Of a stretch of DNA of 64,000 nt, positions 11,778 through 23,957 are shown piece after piece; positions within the stretch are counted from its first letter, which is position 1, and the number at the start of each line of letters is the position of its first letter. The notes beneath the pieces were generated by a model that did no database searches, was not told the origin of the DNA, and worked only from the letters and a program-made list of their open reading frames with translations. Made by a program: the position numbers and the translations under genes. The DNA comes from Gordionus sp. m RMFG-2023 (lineage: Eukaryota; Nematomorpha; Gordioida; Chordodea; Parachordodidae): assembly GCF_954871325.1 (NCBI RefSeq), contig NC_088775.1, positions 3,457,473 to 3,521,472 on the forward strand, written 5' to 3'.

Positions 11778-12436
11778 CGTCGGCCTAGAATTGGAGTGCT
11801 CCACTTGCGCAAATGTTTAAAATGAGAAAATCAACATTAAAGTTTAAAATCAAATCGAAGAGGGTCGGGTTGAATCATCAGTTATCTCATATAAAATATC
11901 TAAGCTGCTGCGTCTAAGGCCCCGCCAAACCTGTCCTCCTAATTTATAGGAAAACCTTATTGATCAATTTTGACAGAGCTATAACTTTGGTAAAAATTAA
12001 TATTTTTTTAATTCTAGTTTTTATTTTTTATATATTATCCACTTCTAACTCAAAAATTTTGAATGTTTAAAATGAGAAAATCAGCTAAGGTTTAAAATCA
12101 AATATAGAAAAACCTTATTGGTCAATTTTGACAGAGCTATAACTTTGGCAAAAATTAATATTTTATTAATTCTAGTTTTAATTTTTTACATATATATTGG
12201 GAATAAAAAAGTTATTATTTTGAATGTTTAAAATGAGAAAATCAGCTAAGGTTTGAAATCAATAATAGGAAAACCTTATTGGTCAATTTTGACAGAGCTA
12301 TAACTGGCAAAAATTAATATTTTATTAATTCAAGTTTTTATTTTATATATATATATATATTGAAAAAAGTTATTATCCACTTCTAACTCAAAAATTTTGA
12401 AGATGTCGAGTGGAGCACTACAATTCTAGACCGACG
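11778..12436. mobile_element. Inverted-repeat DNA element with three internal repeats
   Basis: The left end CGTCGGCCTAGAATTGGAGT followed by GCTCCAC is mirrored by GTGGAGCACTACAATTCTAG followed by ACCGACG at the right. The terminus itself contains the palindrome GTGGAGCAC/GTGCTCCAC. The interior holds three tandem copies (from about 11820, 12062 and 12225) of a 150-170 bp unit with AAAATGAGAAAATCAGCTAA, ACCTTATTGGTCAATTTTGA and CAGAGCTATAACT. It has no coding capacity and is probably a non-autonomous DNA transposon. Confidence 0.75.
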
Positions 12437-12439
12437 ATA

Positions 12440-12760
12440 ATGTACAAAATTATAATGTTTAAAAATTGTAGCATTGAATAAAATAAATTATTTCGTTATT
12501 TATTAATCTGATTTTAAAAATTTTAAATATACTAAAATAAAACATTCAAAATAAAGTAATTAATTAATTTTAATTTTCCAAAAAACGCCATCTAGCGGAT
12601 AAAATATTTATATTTTGACTTTTATAAAATAAATAAAAATTCATGGAAGAAAAAGGTATTTACAAAAAAAATGGCTGAAACTAAAATATTTTATAAATTA
12701 TTAATTTTTTTTGTACATTTGCCTTGACATTTATTTTATACTAAACATAACTCAGTTTCA
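12440..12760 (+). repeat. Repeat family C, copy with CTCF-like core
   Basis: An AT-rich dispersed repeat whose conserved core CGCCATCTAGCGG is at 12586-12598, followed by ATAAAATATT. Other copies are at 15.9, 20.5, 28.2, 29.7 and 35.1 kb, with a decayed one at 19.0 kb. Only the core and a few short blocks stay conserved between copies. Confidence 0.7.
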
Positions 12761-12930
12761 ATAAGAGTTTATAAAAAGTTTCTCGCTTGAAATATGTGCC
12801 TAAAAATATAACGCATAAAACTTCTTAATAAAATAACCAAATATTTGGTCCATTGTTTGTTGAAAAATAATTTTTGCGTCAATCATAAACTATAATAATA
12901 TAATTTAGAAAAACTCATTCTATTAACATC

Positions 12931-13258
12931 AATGACATTTAATAATACCTAGACTGACGATGCATTCGATAAAAGTGTGCATCAATGAAAACAGCTGGAG
13001 ACGCCATTTTGGTTACCCATATTAGTGTTAAAAATTTTAAACGAGAGGCCAATTTATTCCTATGTCTGACGCAAACTTTATCAAAAAATTGCCTGATCAT
13101 CGAGACCATGAATCAAGTTATCAATTTAATAGTAGTTTTTAATATGAGAATAATCACTATAAGGGTTACCAAAATGGCGGGTTCAGCTGATTTGCATACA
13201 ACGACGCTAATACATTATTGAGAATGCATCGTCAGTCTAGGTATTATTATGAGTCATT
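12931..13258. mobile_element. Miniature element with long inverted arms
   Basis: The ends are near-perfect inverted copies: left AATGACAT...ACTGACGATGCATTC and right GAATGCATCGTCAGT...ATGAGTCAT. The pairing continues inwards through CGCCATTTTGGTTACCC and GGGTTACCAAAATGGCG, so most of the element folds into one hairpin. A 78-codon frame inside (12985-13221) is probably incidental. The motif AAAATGGCGG on both arms resembles a YY1 site. Confidence 0.85.
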
Positions 13259-13782
13259 GATTAACAGGGAATTGTGACTATAAGTTACTCCCCAAAAAAC
13301 ACGAATAATTATATATAAAGATAATTTGAATATTTTGTTTAAAAAAAAATGAAATTCCGTGGGTTCCAATGTAAGGTTCTCATTTTCTCGCCTACATTTT
13401 CCGCTTGACATAAGTAGGGGGGGGGGAAGAGAAAACTATTGGTAAAAAAAACATCATTTAATTATTATTTTTCTCGGCTGATTCAATTGCATTTATTAGA
13501 AATGAAGAGAAGCGCTTGAAGTTTAAAATCTAGGATTCACCTAAAGACCAAGGTACAGAAGTTGAATTAACTCATCTGACAGGCTCTGGGATGTTTGATA
13601 TTCAAGACTCGTAAGAGAGCGGTTAATAACGGAATTACGGGCTGAATGCCTTGCATGTCTTCCTTAAAATATATATATATATATACAATTAAAACAATGG
13701 TCTCCCTTTGGAAACAACTGTTTTACATTTTATGCATATATGTAGATTCTGGCCTATGGCAAAACTTAATTGTTCATCTGTA

Positions 13783-14004
13783 GTGTTGTTAAAAGGCTCG
13801 TTTTGAGCCGATTTTTTACAAAACGGCTAACTCCATTTTTTATCCTGAAAAATAATACGCAGGCCTAAAAATTTTGTTCATAGAAGGAGCAATGGTCTAG
13901 ACATATAGTATCGAAATTTCCAGGCTTAGTCAATATTTTTCTGGCGAAAACATTGAATTAGCCGTTTTCGAAAATCGGCTCAAAACGAGCCGTTTAACAA
14001 CATT
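13783..14004. mobile_element. MITE family M, copy 2 (best preserved)
   Basis: The termini are GTGTTGTTAAAAGGCTCG and the inverted CGAGCCGTTTAACAACA. Each terminus contains its own small palindrome, GGCTCGTTTTGAGCC. The inverted pairing continues through AACGGCTAACTC and GAATTAGCCGTT, giving arms of about 50 bp. There is no ORF. Confidence 0.85.
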
Positions 14005-14264
14005 ATTCATCTGGATAAGAGGTTATGGCTTGGTATTGCTCCAACCATTTATAACCACTAGTACAGTAATAGTTGAATATATTCCATATTCCAAAAGGAG
14101 GTTTGATGAGTGAAATTAATAAAAATTAAAAATTGATTAAGGTGTTAAAACTATCGGTAAAACAGCTTCAGGGAGAGGTTTTATACAAGCAGTCATGGTC
14201 GAATTTAAAAGTTTATTTTTAGGAGTGATAAAATAAGATATCATGGCCTTTGTTATCAACAAAA

Positions 14265-15335
14265 AATGATGAAATAGATATCAAATTTTAATGGATTTAA
14301 ATCGAAACTTCCCATTTTTCGAATATAATTGTTTAAAAAAAACCCATTTAAAATCTTTAAGTTTAATATTTAAAATATTTTCTAATAAAGTTTTAAAAAA
14401 TTCATGAAATCGATTAGTAATTTCATTTTTTTTTTAAAAAAAGGAAAGAGATCTAAAAATACGTAAAATTTTGGTATAAATGAATATATTTCGTAAGGAG
14501 AAAAACTATAGTGTTATGTATTTCCTCTAAAATATTTTCGAGTCCTAATAAAGACTTTAAAAAAAAAATCTTTTCATGAAAACCTCACAGTTGGAAAAAC
14601 TGCTTAAAAGATAAATTAAGTAAGATTAAATTTCACTTTCTTTAGATTTTAAATCCCCTGAACTTCGAGGGCATTTGAATTTAGAAAAAGCATATTTCGG
14701 AGTTTATTTAGAGAATTCAACACTAAATAATCTATCGTTTCAGATATAATGGATATAAATCTAAACCTCCCATTTTTCGAGAGTAATCGTAAAAAAGTTG
14801 AAATCTTCCAAATTATTATTTATATATTAAAAAAAAGATCTATAAATAAGTAAAATTTTAATAAAAAATGAATATTCTTCTAAAAAGAGAAAAACTTTGG
14901 TGTGAAGGTATTTCTTTAATTATATTTTCAAGTGTTTTCGCGCCCAGCGAGATCATTTGTCATCAAAATTTTTAATCAATTAATTTTTATATTTAAAGAA
15001 ACTAATGGTTGGTACTTAGAGATATTAATTTATAAAACAATATTTATTATTTCGTATTTTATCATTAACCTGTCAAAATCATTATTTTATTATATCAAAG
15101 TACAAGTATTTTTTGTTCATGGGAAATATTTCGGGCGCGAAAGGGTTAATTTTCTCCATGAATACCTCACAGCTGGAGAAACTGCTTAAAAGGAGTAAGA
15201 AGATTAATTTCACTTTTTTAATGTTTTAGACTCCCTGAACTTCAAGGGTAAATGAATTTAAAAAAGCATATTTTGGAGTTAATATTAGATTAAGTCCTAT
15301 ATTTAGAGAATTCAACTCTATATAATCTATCACTG
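14265..15335. repeat. Tandem duplication of a 0.5-kb unit
   Basis: The segments 14265-14745 and 14746-15335 share, in order, CTTCCCATTTTTCGA/CTCCCATTTTTCGAG, AAAGAGATCTA, ACCTCACAG-TGG, AAACTGCTTAAAAG, CCCTGAACTTC and AGAGAATTCAAC. The second copy is longer because of extra sequence around 14938-15110. No gene is recognised in it. Confidence 0.75.
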
Positions 15336-15503
15336 GTAGATATTTTTTAGATCCAGGATACCATATGTTTATGTCTAAGTTAAAAAAAAATGAGTTTGTA
15401 AAAAAATGAATTAGTTGCTAAAGCTAAATATGGCGGGACTTTTCCTTGTTGTACACCCTTATCAGAAGGAATTGTATAATCTCCAAATTTGAGAGGGGTT
15501 CTA

Positions 15504-16060
15504 CAATCATATGACTGTATGTCAAAAAGTAAAAATTGTCTTATTTATACACATTATAGTATTATATTTTTTATAAATTATTCATATTTAAAAATATTCA
15601 TTAAAATCAGCAAAAAATTCTAACCAGTGTTTGACTATTTATTTCAAAGAAATATAGCCTTCTCCCTATCCACCGCCCCCCCCCCTACTTCCCCATCCTG
15701 AATTCTTAGATAAGGGGCTGACTATAACTATAACATCTATGCATTATTGAATATATTAGAATGTAATATATTATCATGCTTATATATGCATTATAAAAAA
15801 ATAAATTATTGTCAATAATTATTTAATTAATCTTAAAAAAAAAATTTAAAAAAGAAACATTAATTTCCAAATTTGTAAAGACGCCATCTAGCGGAATAAA
15901 TTTTATCAATTTGACTTCTATAAATAAATCTTAACGGTAAATTTTTATTAAAGAAATAAAACTAAAATATCTTATAGATTTACTCTTTTTTATATTTGCT
16001 GATATTTCGATTCGTATTAAATATAATTTACTTACAATGTTAATTCAAAAAAAAATTAAT
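15504..16060 (+). repeat. Repeat family C, copy at 15.9 kb
   Basis: The core CGCCATCTAGCGG is at 15882-15894. Upstream are a C-run and AAGGGGCTGACTATAAC with TGCATTATTGA; downstream is TATAATTTACTTACAATG. The same order of blocks is found at 20.1-20.5 kb and, inverted, at 28.1-29.8 kb. Confidence 0.75.
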
Positions 16061-16357
16061 AAACTCACTTTAAAGTATGCCGAAAAATATAATTTGTAAC
16101 ATATAAAGAATATTGAACTCAGAGGTTTGGATTATGAAGTTATTCGAATTAAAACACCCGTTAACAACAATTTTTGAAAATATAAAATGTTTCGTCGTTA
16201 TAGGAAATTTCATTAAATAAGAATAATTTCAAGGTTATTCCTAATTATAAAATGTATGATTATTTTCCAATAATTTATATATAAATTATTTTAGCCGAAT
16301 AATCTCGAATAATTCGATTTAATAATAGATAAAAAATTAATCGGCGATTATTGATTC

Positions 16358-16510
<153 letters not shown>

Positions 16511-17460
16511 AAATAATTGTGTTATTCGTGTTCGTAAAATACGGATCTAATAACAAATAATTCGTTTTAGGTATAGTTTTGTGAATATCATTATTATCTA
16601 AATAAAAAAGATAAATAAAATAATTAATATGAAATTTAAAACAATTAACATAATTTATATTTTTCTTTATTGTTCTATTAATTATATAAATAATAAATTA
16701 TAAAATAAAATATATTTAATTAACATTATAAAGGTATACAAAATAAAAAGAATAACTAAAAATAAAAATAAAGAAAAACTAAAAATAAAAATAAAGAAAT
16801 ATTTAAAAATAAAAAATTAACAAAACTAAAAAGATTTAATTAATTAGAATCCATAAAACCTCAAATATATTTATATATTTTTTAATTTATATATAGTGTA
16901 TAATAATAATATCGTAATAATTTGAATAAGGTTTTCATTTGAATGATATTCACTAGCAATATTACAACACCCTTCCACTTAGATTAGACCCATCATTCTT
17001 GCAAACGACCAACTTTCTTTCGATTTTAGCTTTACTGTATTGATCTAATATCTCCACCAAATCCTAGTATTAACCGTGGAATCTAATTTTTTTAAAAACA
17101 ATTAAAATATTTGTTAACATAAATTAAAAAATCTTAAATTGGTTTGTTTTTTTTTTAAAAATATTTTGGTAGATTTTGGGTTTTGTTGAATAATATGTTG
17201 AGCAGGAATACAATTTAAAAAAAATTAGTAATTTAATTTAAAAAAATTTAACTTGTTTTGTGATTTTGTTACCGGTCATAGAAAGAAAAAAAGAGAGTTT
17301 TTTTAAGGCATGCTTAATTACACGTAAAAGGAAGGAAAGAAGGAAGGAAGGAAGACATATATTTACTCATGATATTTCATTTCACCCCATTATGGACCAG
17401 AAGCAGACCCAGCTTAAGATATTATTATAAAAACAATAAAAAAATAATAATATATTACAA

Positions 17461-17960
17461 GTAGAGGTAAGATAATATCTTTACCTAGGACTGAATATAT
17501 AGTAACATCAGATTCTCCTACCGCACGTGGGTGGGATTTATTATTGAAGCGGCCGTTAATCTCTCCTCTTGATCAGTAATTGTAGATTTTACTTGACAAA
17601 GCTCTCGGGGATTTGATTGGGATATTGAGGTGAATAAAGGATATAAATTTCGAATATAGCCGGTCTTTGCACATCCATCCTCAATTGAGAAATGGAAGCT
17701 CTTTGCCCATTGGGAGATATTGATGGTCTTAGACTAATTTATTACGAACTCCCTAATCAAGCGTTTTGTTGACGTTTGGTCATAATTTTTCGGGGATCCC
17801 TGGTTATCGATCTTGAAACCATTGGTGACTTTCAGCTCGGTTTTCTATTTTATTTTTATATGGATAAAAGCATTGTCCCATCACGTGAAAATTACAATTA
17901 TAGCAACGTTTTTTCTTAATGAAGCTTGGCGCGGCATTTTGAAGAGAATCCTCCATATTT
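17461..17960. other. Higher-complexity stretch, possible retroelement remnant
   Basis: Base composition is more balanced than in the flanks. The minus strand has a short frame with CYNCNFHVMGQC, similar to but not spaced exactly like a gag-type zinc knuckle. The plus strand has an open stretch reading TARGWDLLLKRPL. Neither is long enough to name, so the assignment is weak. Confidence 0.25.
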
Positions 17961-18141
17961 TTACACTGTATTCTTTGATATAAGATTTAATTGAATGTGG
18001 CTGTCGAAGTCTGCCAATTTGGAGTTCGTATTCATATGGTTAAGAACAGTGAGATTTGGGAATTACAATGTATAAATTTTATTCAAAGATTATAAATGGT
18101 TTATTACCATTATATGAATTTGAATAGAAAAAAAAAATTGA

Positions 18142-18492
18142 TTTACTATAAGGTTTAGACTTGGATGCCCTCTTACACAGCCACACACTTGCCACCAATG
18201 CAACTTACCGGTTCAACCTAACGCCCGAGACGACCGAAACTGCTCCGCAGCCAAGGTCGCTATCTCCGGCATAAAGCATTTAATAAAATCATCCCAACAT
18301 AACGCTTTTAATAAGGCTAAAATACCCAACATCCTTGAACCTACCAACATCTCATTACAGGACGGCCTCAGACCCGACGGTTTAACCTGCACCCCCTGGT
18401 CCAATGGGAAATCCCTTATTTGGGACGCAACCTGCGTCTCCTTCTTTCCTTCATCAATTAATTCAAACCCTCTTTTTTTGTGGGGAAAATAA
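18142..18492 (+). pseudogene. Restriction-like endonuclease fragment of a LINE-type retroelement
   Basis: An open frame of 116 codons begins RLGCPLTQPHTCHQC, continues with helical sequence including IPNILEPTNISL, and then has RPDGLTCTPWSNGKSLIWDA. The layout (Cys-rich segment, basic helix, then R-P-D followed about twelve residues later by an acidic residue in a strand) matches the PD-(D/E)XK restriction-like endonuclease at the C terminus of early-branching LINEs of the R2/NeSL/HERO type. No reverse transcriptase is seen upstream, so this is an orphan 3' piece; LINEs often leave 5'-truncated copies. A second fragment of the same family lies at 57.1-57.6 kb. The minus-strand frame over 18213-18404 is its shadow. 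The family name is inference from motif layout. Confidence 0.5.
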
Positions 18493-18929
18493 AAAAATTA
18501 ATAAATATTAAAAATTAAATTTTAGCCAATAGTCATATCAACTAACGGCAATTTTTTACAGTCTACATATTCTTTTTTTTTAAACTTTATCACGAAAATT
18601 TTTTAATATAGCAAAACGAAAATGGCGAACCCATATTTCTTAAACAATCAACTAGAAATTTTTAACTCAATTATACTTATTTTTTAGGTACATATTCATT
18701 AGGTATTTTTAGAGCCTTCGATACTTATAAAATATATATTTATTTAGTAATTTTATATATTTTTTATATATATTTTATTGTTTTTATCATTTTTCTTTTG
18801 AATAAATAAAAAGAATCAATATTTAAAAAAATTAAAAAAATAGAAATAACCAATAAAATAGTTAACACATTTCAACTACTGTGTTTAAATATTGAGAAGT
18901 TTTATACATTATATTTTTTTGCATATTTT

Positions 18930-19210
18930 AGGGTGAGTTATAACTTTTTGGTATAAATATTGCAAGTAAATTATATTTAATATAAACCTAAATATCAGAG
19001 CATAACCATTTCTATTATCAAACATTTTCATGGATTTTATTTATAAAGGTCAGTATAATAATATTGACTTTAATACTAGTTGGTTTAATAATGAATTTCA
19101 TTATTTTGAATCTTTTTTTTTAAAATACATTTTAAACTAAGGGGACATTATTTTTTTTTATCAAATGCACAATAATAAACATGATAAAATTATACATTCT
19201 AAATATATAT
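18930..19210 (-). repeat. Repeat family C, decayed copy without the core
   Basis: It shares AAGTAAATTATATTTA, TATAAACCTAAAT and CAAATGCACAATAATAAACATGAT-type blocks with the copies at 29.5-29.8 kb in the same orientation. The CGCCATCTAGCGG core is not recognisable here. The stretch from 19210 to 20090 shows no gene that I can support. Confidence 0.5.
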
Positions 19211-20089
19211 AATAATGCAAAGTTTTATCTAACAATATTAATGGTACGTTCAATGATGAAATGATTCAGTCCATTTAATAAAAATAATACGGAATTTTTA
19301 ACAGATGGAATGAAAATCTTCTCAGTTTTGTTCGTCGCCTTTTCCATTAAAGGGATAACATTTTCTTTTATAAAACATTTATATTATGTAAGATTTTTAA
19401 AAAACCGGAAATCTCGTATTATAGAAAGAAGAAAAAAAAAGAAAAACTCTATATCGTCCATTAATTGTTCTGATCAAAGGGACTCTTCTCCTAAAATGCC
19501 ATAAAATAAAGTTGTAAGGTATATAGAGAGCGGTGAGTTGGTGAACGCTAGCTGTCAGGTCCTATAGGTCTTGGACAGTAATCGGACCTTATGATAGACC
19601 AATCATTATTCGAAGTTTGCGCCCGGGCCGGTCTTTTATTGATATTTAACCTTGTCTTACTTATTCAATTCATATAATTTTTTTTAGCGTAAATTTTGTT
19701 TTAATTTTTTTTTTAGAAGAGTTTACTTAAGATTACGAGATTTTGTTTTTTTTAAGTTCATTTTTTTTACGTTATACTATAAAATTGAGAGTTTTTTTTT
19801 TCACAGGGGCATTTTATTTTATATAAAAAAATTTATCAAATTAATGGTGATCATGGATCCTCTTTTATAATGTTTCCATCAACTCAAATCGCTGTATTCC
19901 GAGAGAGCTATCTTAGTTTACTGGGATATTAAAAGTATCTTAGGTTAGTAAATAGTTATGTAGTATATACTAATTATTTTGTTAAATAATTACAAATAAA
20001 ATATTTTAAGTCAAAAATTCATTCGATTTGATAAAGATTAAGCCTGAAAAATTTATATCAAAATTTAATCTGATCCCCAAAAATACTCT

Positions 20090-20530
20090 TCAAGGGTCCC
20101 ATTTTAGCCTTTAATTTATTGTCTTATGGAAATATTAGAGTTTATTATATTTTTTTCATATTTAATCACATTTGAAAATATTAATTAAAAATAGTAAAAT
20201 GTTTATGTTTTATTTTCAAGAAATATTACCTCCGACCCCATTCTCCCACTCTCTTTAAATTATTAACTAAGGGGTTGACCATAAATAATATGCATTATTG
20301 TATTTATTATAATGTACAATATTTATCATGTTTTTAATTGTACATTAGATAAAATAAATAACTGCTCGTTAATTATTAATTAAAAAATAAAATATAAAAA
20401 AATAAACATTCAATAATAAAATTTTCCATTAATTTTTTTTATTTAAAATAAAAATTCAAGTTTATGACGCCATCTAGCGGATAGAATATTATTTTTTTAC
20501 TTTATATATAAAATACATGAAAGTTATTTA
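20090..20530 (+). repeat. Repeat family C, copy at 20.5 kb
   Basis: It carries AAGGGGTTGACCATAAATAA, TGCATTATTG, TATCATGTTTT, and the core CGCCATCTAGCGG at 20468-20480 followed by ATAGAATATT. Confidence 0.75.
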
Positions 20531-20636
20531 AAATTACGGAAGACAATAATAGACGCTAGAAAATTTATGAATAAAATTTAGAACAAATTATTTTTTAAAA
20601 TTTTTATAAAATTGAAAATAAATTAAATTGAAAATC

Positions 20637-20780
20637 TCCTTACCTTTATTAATTAAATGTTTTCTTGGTATATTCTTTGTTAATTAAATATTTTCTTCAT
20701 CTATTCTATAATTTAAGAATCCCCATTAATTATATAATTTCTTGGTCTCTTTATTAATTATCTTCAATAATTTTTCCAAT
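20637..20780 (+). repeat. Left arm of an inverted repeat around the gypsy pol block
   Basis: This arm (TTAATTAAATGTTTTCTTGG, TATTCTTTGTTAATTAAAT, AATTTAAGAATC) pairs with the reverse strand of 26236-26428. The arm continues after the inserted LTR element at 23103-23150 (AAAATTTTCTTCTTACAAAA and AACCAATTAAT), so the LTR element split it. Confidence 0.85.
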
Positions 20781-21105
20781 TGTTGCGTTATTATAATTAT
20801 ATATTTTTGTAATCTAATTTTATTTTTATATTACATTTTATGAATTCAAATTTATCTTTTCAACTTAACTTTTTATTTTTGTAATTCAACTTATATTACT
20901 TATTATTTTGCGTAACCTTATTTATATAACTTTCGGTTTAACTTTACTTTTTTTATATTATTTTATTTTTTATATTCTAATTTATATTTTATAAAACGTA
21001 TAAATACCTTAAGAAAAGAAAAAGAAATTAGTCAATAAAGTTAATAAAATATATTTTTACTGACTCGAACCTCGCACCATATCGTCACCAACCTTATTCT
21101 TTGCA
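20781..21105 (+). promoter_or_regulatory. Left LTR (promoter and polyadenylation signals)
   Basis: A TATA-type box TATAAATACC lies near 20998, and AATAAA-type signals (CAATAAAGTTAATAAAAT) about 35 bp later, the usual order for LTR-driven transcription. The right LTR at 22778-23102 repeats the same signals. Confidence 0.75.
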
Positions 21106-21119
21106 TGGTGCCCCTGGGT

Positions 21120-21510
21120 GGTGGACTAGAAAAAGATGACTACCTAATCTGCTGAGATGACCATCTAATCTATGACGATTGTTTAATCCATTGAGATGAC
21201 TCTATTTATATGACTACCTATTGTGATGATTGCTTAATCCATTGAGATGACTCTATTTAGACTACCTATTGTGACGATTGTTTAATCCATTGAGATGACT
21301 CTATTTATATGACTACCTATTGTGTTGATTGCCTAACCTATGGAGATGACTACCTATTATGACTCTACCTTGTGCTTAACCTATGGAGATGACTACCTAT
21401 TATGACTCTACCTTGTGCTTAACCTATGGAGATGACTACCTATTATGACTACCTTATCTATTGTGATGTTATGACTACCTTATCTATTGTGACTACCTAA
21501 ACTACTGAGA
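21120..21510 (+). repeat. Degenerate tandem repeats inside the LTR element
   Basis: About a dozen units built on GATGACTACCTATTGTGA, TTTAATCCATTGAGATGA and TGCTTAACCTATGG are interleaved. Further right, the interior has AAAACGCTAAAAATAT repeats (22230-22335) and ATCATTCCTTATTACATA repeats (22365-22480). None is coding. Confidence 0.85.
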
Positions 21511-23311
21511 TGACCAAGAATCAAACCTTAGTACGTTCTTTCATGCAAAAAGCTTCTTTCTTTATGGTGTCCCGGCTCTGGATGTTGGACTGGAATATAA
21601 TAGCCAGCACCTAACCTAATGTGACAACCTAGGAAGAACTGATATGGAAGTTGAACGATAGGTTATGAATTCTATTTTGTGAGACCAATGATGGTTACTT
21701 ATTATTCTAATCCACGTAAGAAGTATTATAAATTAAAATTTTATGCCAGGATAAAGGCATGTTATAAATTTTTAAAATTACTAAAATGTAAAATCATAAT
21801 GGATAATATTGATATTTTTTGATTTCTTGAATGATGACCAATTGTTGTAAATTAACATAAACCTAAAGATGAATTCTTAAATATAATTAAAAATATTAAA
21901 AATCCTAAACAAGAAGATAAAACTTAATTTTAAATATGTTAAAATGTAATTTTTAAATCACATGATTGATTCAAATAACCCTTATAAGTAATACTTAATA
22001 TGATAACAAAAAGTTATGTAAAAAAACATTCATTTTAGAAAAATATATTTAAATTATGTGGTGAATTTTCAAAACATCTTATGAAGAATTTTTTTTTTTG
22101 AATTAAAATTAGGGTGTGAAATTTAAAATTTTATTTAAAGAGAGGGAAATGTGAATAATATATTATTTGCATATTTTAACCTGGGAGATAGAAAATAAAC
22201 AAAAATTAATTAAACACTAAAACACGAAAAATTAAACGCTTATAAAATATGAAATGCTAAAAAATGTAAAACGCAAAAAATATAAAACGCTAAAAATATA
22301 AAACGCTAAAAGTATAAAACGCTATGATTAACTTAAAAATAATATAATAATTATTATAATTTATCATTCCTTATTCTGGATTAAAATTTTATTCCTTATT
22401 ACATAAATATCATTCCTTATTACATAAATTATCATTCCTTATTACATATTTTATCATTCCTTATTACATATTTTATTGTTCCGAAATTCAAAATTTTATT
22501 CGTGCATATTATTCATATATTTGATTTGATCAACTATTCCAAATTACATATTCTGATTTATTCCAAATTCCAATATTCGACTGGATTAATTATGAAATTT
22601 GAGAAATGTGAAGGATATCAAGCTAACGATAACGTCCAACGATTTCATCAAACCTACGAGAACATTTGAGACTTATGCGCTAACCAAGAAGAAACCGAAT
22701 ACAATCGAAACGGGAAAAACTTCTAGAACAACAAACTCTCTATGACTTCCCCGATGAAATTATCAGAAGAGGGAGAATGTTGCGTTATTATAATTATATA
22801 TTTTTGTAATCTAATTTTATTTTTATATTACATTTTATGAATTCAAATTTATCTTTTCAACTTAACTTTTTATTTTTGTAATTCAACTTATATTACTTAT
22901 TATTTTGCGTAACCTTATTTATATAACTTTCGGTTTAACTTTACTTTTTTTATATTATTTTATTTTTTATATTCTAATTTATATTTTATAAAACGTATAA
23001 ATACCTTAAGAAAAGAAAAAGAAATTAGTCAATAAAGTTAATAAAATATATTTTTACTGACTCGAACCTCGCACCATATCGTCACCAACCTTATTCTTTG
23101 CACCAATCATAAAATTTTCTTCTTACAAAAAACCAATTAATGAATAAAAATCCTTTTTCCTTTGTTGCCACTTGTATTTCTTTTCACAAAAATCAACAAA
23201 ATACATGGCTAACAACAGGTTCATAATATATATATTATAATAATTAATTTTATCATTTTAATACAATTATAAATAATCATTAATATTACAACATGTTCAC
23301 CCTATTGAGGC

Positions 23312-23878
23312 TTAGTGTATATAATCTTCTTCTTCCAACAATGTCATTTCTTCTATATGACTCATGATATACCCCATCTCCCATTCACCTCTCATTTCAC
23401 CCAATAATTCCTCTTCTTCCTTCTGTATCCGTATATCTTTATCTTTAGTCATACTCGCTAATGTTCCTTTCTTTGATCTTATATTCACTTTATTGACAAT
23501 TTCTGTACATCTATCCTTGACACCTAAAGGATACTTTTCAAATTGAAACTTTCTAGAATCTATTTTACATCCTTGTATTCTTTTCTTTCTATTCCTGAAT
23601 CTCTTTCCTTGACACTGAATCTTTACATGTCCCCACCTTCTACAACGAAAACATTGACGCGTCCGTCTTATATCACATCTGTTCGACAACATACATTCTT
23701 CTTCTCTTTCATCTTCCAGCAATTTCTCCCACGTTATCCTCGTGTTTCCTTTCATTTGTTGTCTCCATCTATCCTCCCACTTCATCGATAACGGATAATA
23801 ATTCATGGGTAATATCACATTCTTCATGATGTGTGTCTTAAAATGCAAGTATGAAACTTTTGCCATCAAATCTTTCAA
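23312..23878 (-). CDS. CCHC zinc-knuckle ORF downstream of gypsy integrase
   Basis: A 188-codon open frame contains the knuckle CFRCRRWGHVKIQC (C-x2-C-x4-H-x4-C), flanked by very basic sequence (GKRFRNRKKRIQG) and ending in an acidic tail. The knuckle suggests nucleic-acid binding, as in gag nucleocapsid. The place is odd: gag normally precedes pol, whereas this frame follows the integrase. It could be an extra third ORF of the family or part of a neighbouring rearranged copy. It has no membrane segment, so it is not an envelope gene. Plus-strand frames over it are shadows. Confidence 0.55.
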   Translation of the reverse strand: MKDLMAKVSYLHFKTHIMKNVILPMNYYPLSMKWEDRWRQQMKGNTRITWEKLLEDEREEECMLSNRCDIRRTRQCFRCRRWGHVKIQCQGKRFRNRKKRIQGCKIDSRKFQFEKYPLGVKDRCTEIVNKVNIRSKKGTLASMTKDKDIRIQKEEEELLGEMRGEWEMGYIMSHIEEMTLLEEEDYIH

Positions 23879-23957
23879 AAATGCAAAAATAAATATATAT
23901 ACCTTCCCCCTCCCAGTTTTATGTATAAATTATTCTATTCTAAGATCTATGTATAAA

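Larger units (their letters stand above)
20781..23102 (+). mobile_element. Young non-autonomous LTR retrotransposon (TRIM/LARD-like)
   Basis: The element has 325-bp direct terminal repeats at 20781-21105 and 22778-23102, starting TGTTGCG and ending TTTGCA. By eye the two LTRs are identical. The 5-bp target duplication CCAAT flanks it at 20776-20780 and 23103-23107. A primer-binding-type sequence TGGTGCCCCTGGGTGG starts directly after the left LTR, and a purine tract AGAAGAGGGAGAA precedes the right one. The 1.7-kb interior has only a short gag-like remnant near 22580-22770 and low-complexity repeats, so it cannot encode its own machinery. It must have moved with proteins from a related element. 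Identical LTRs and an intact target duplication point to a recent insertion. Confidence 0.93.

Noticed and set aside
14932-15189. 85-codon plus-strand frame
   Set aside because: Lies in the duplicated 0.5-kb repeat and is not open in the other copy.
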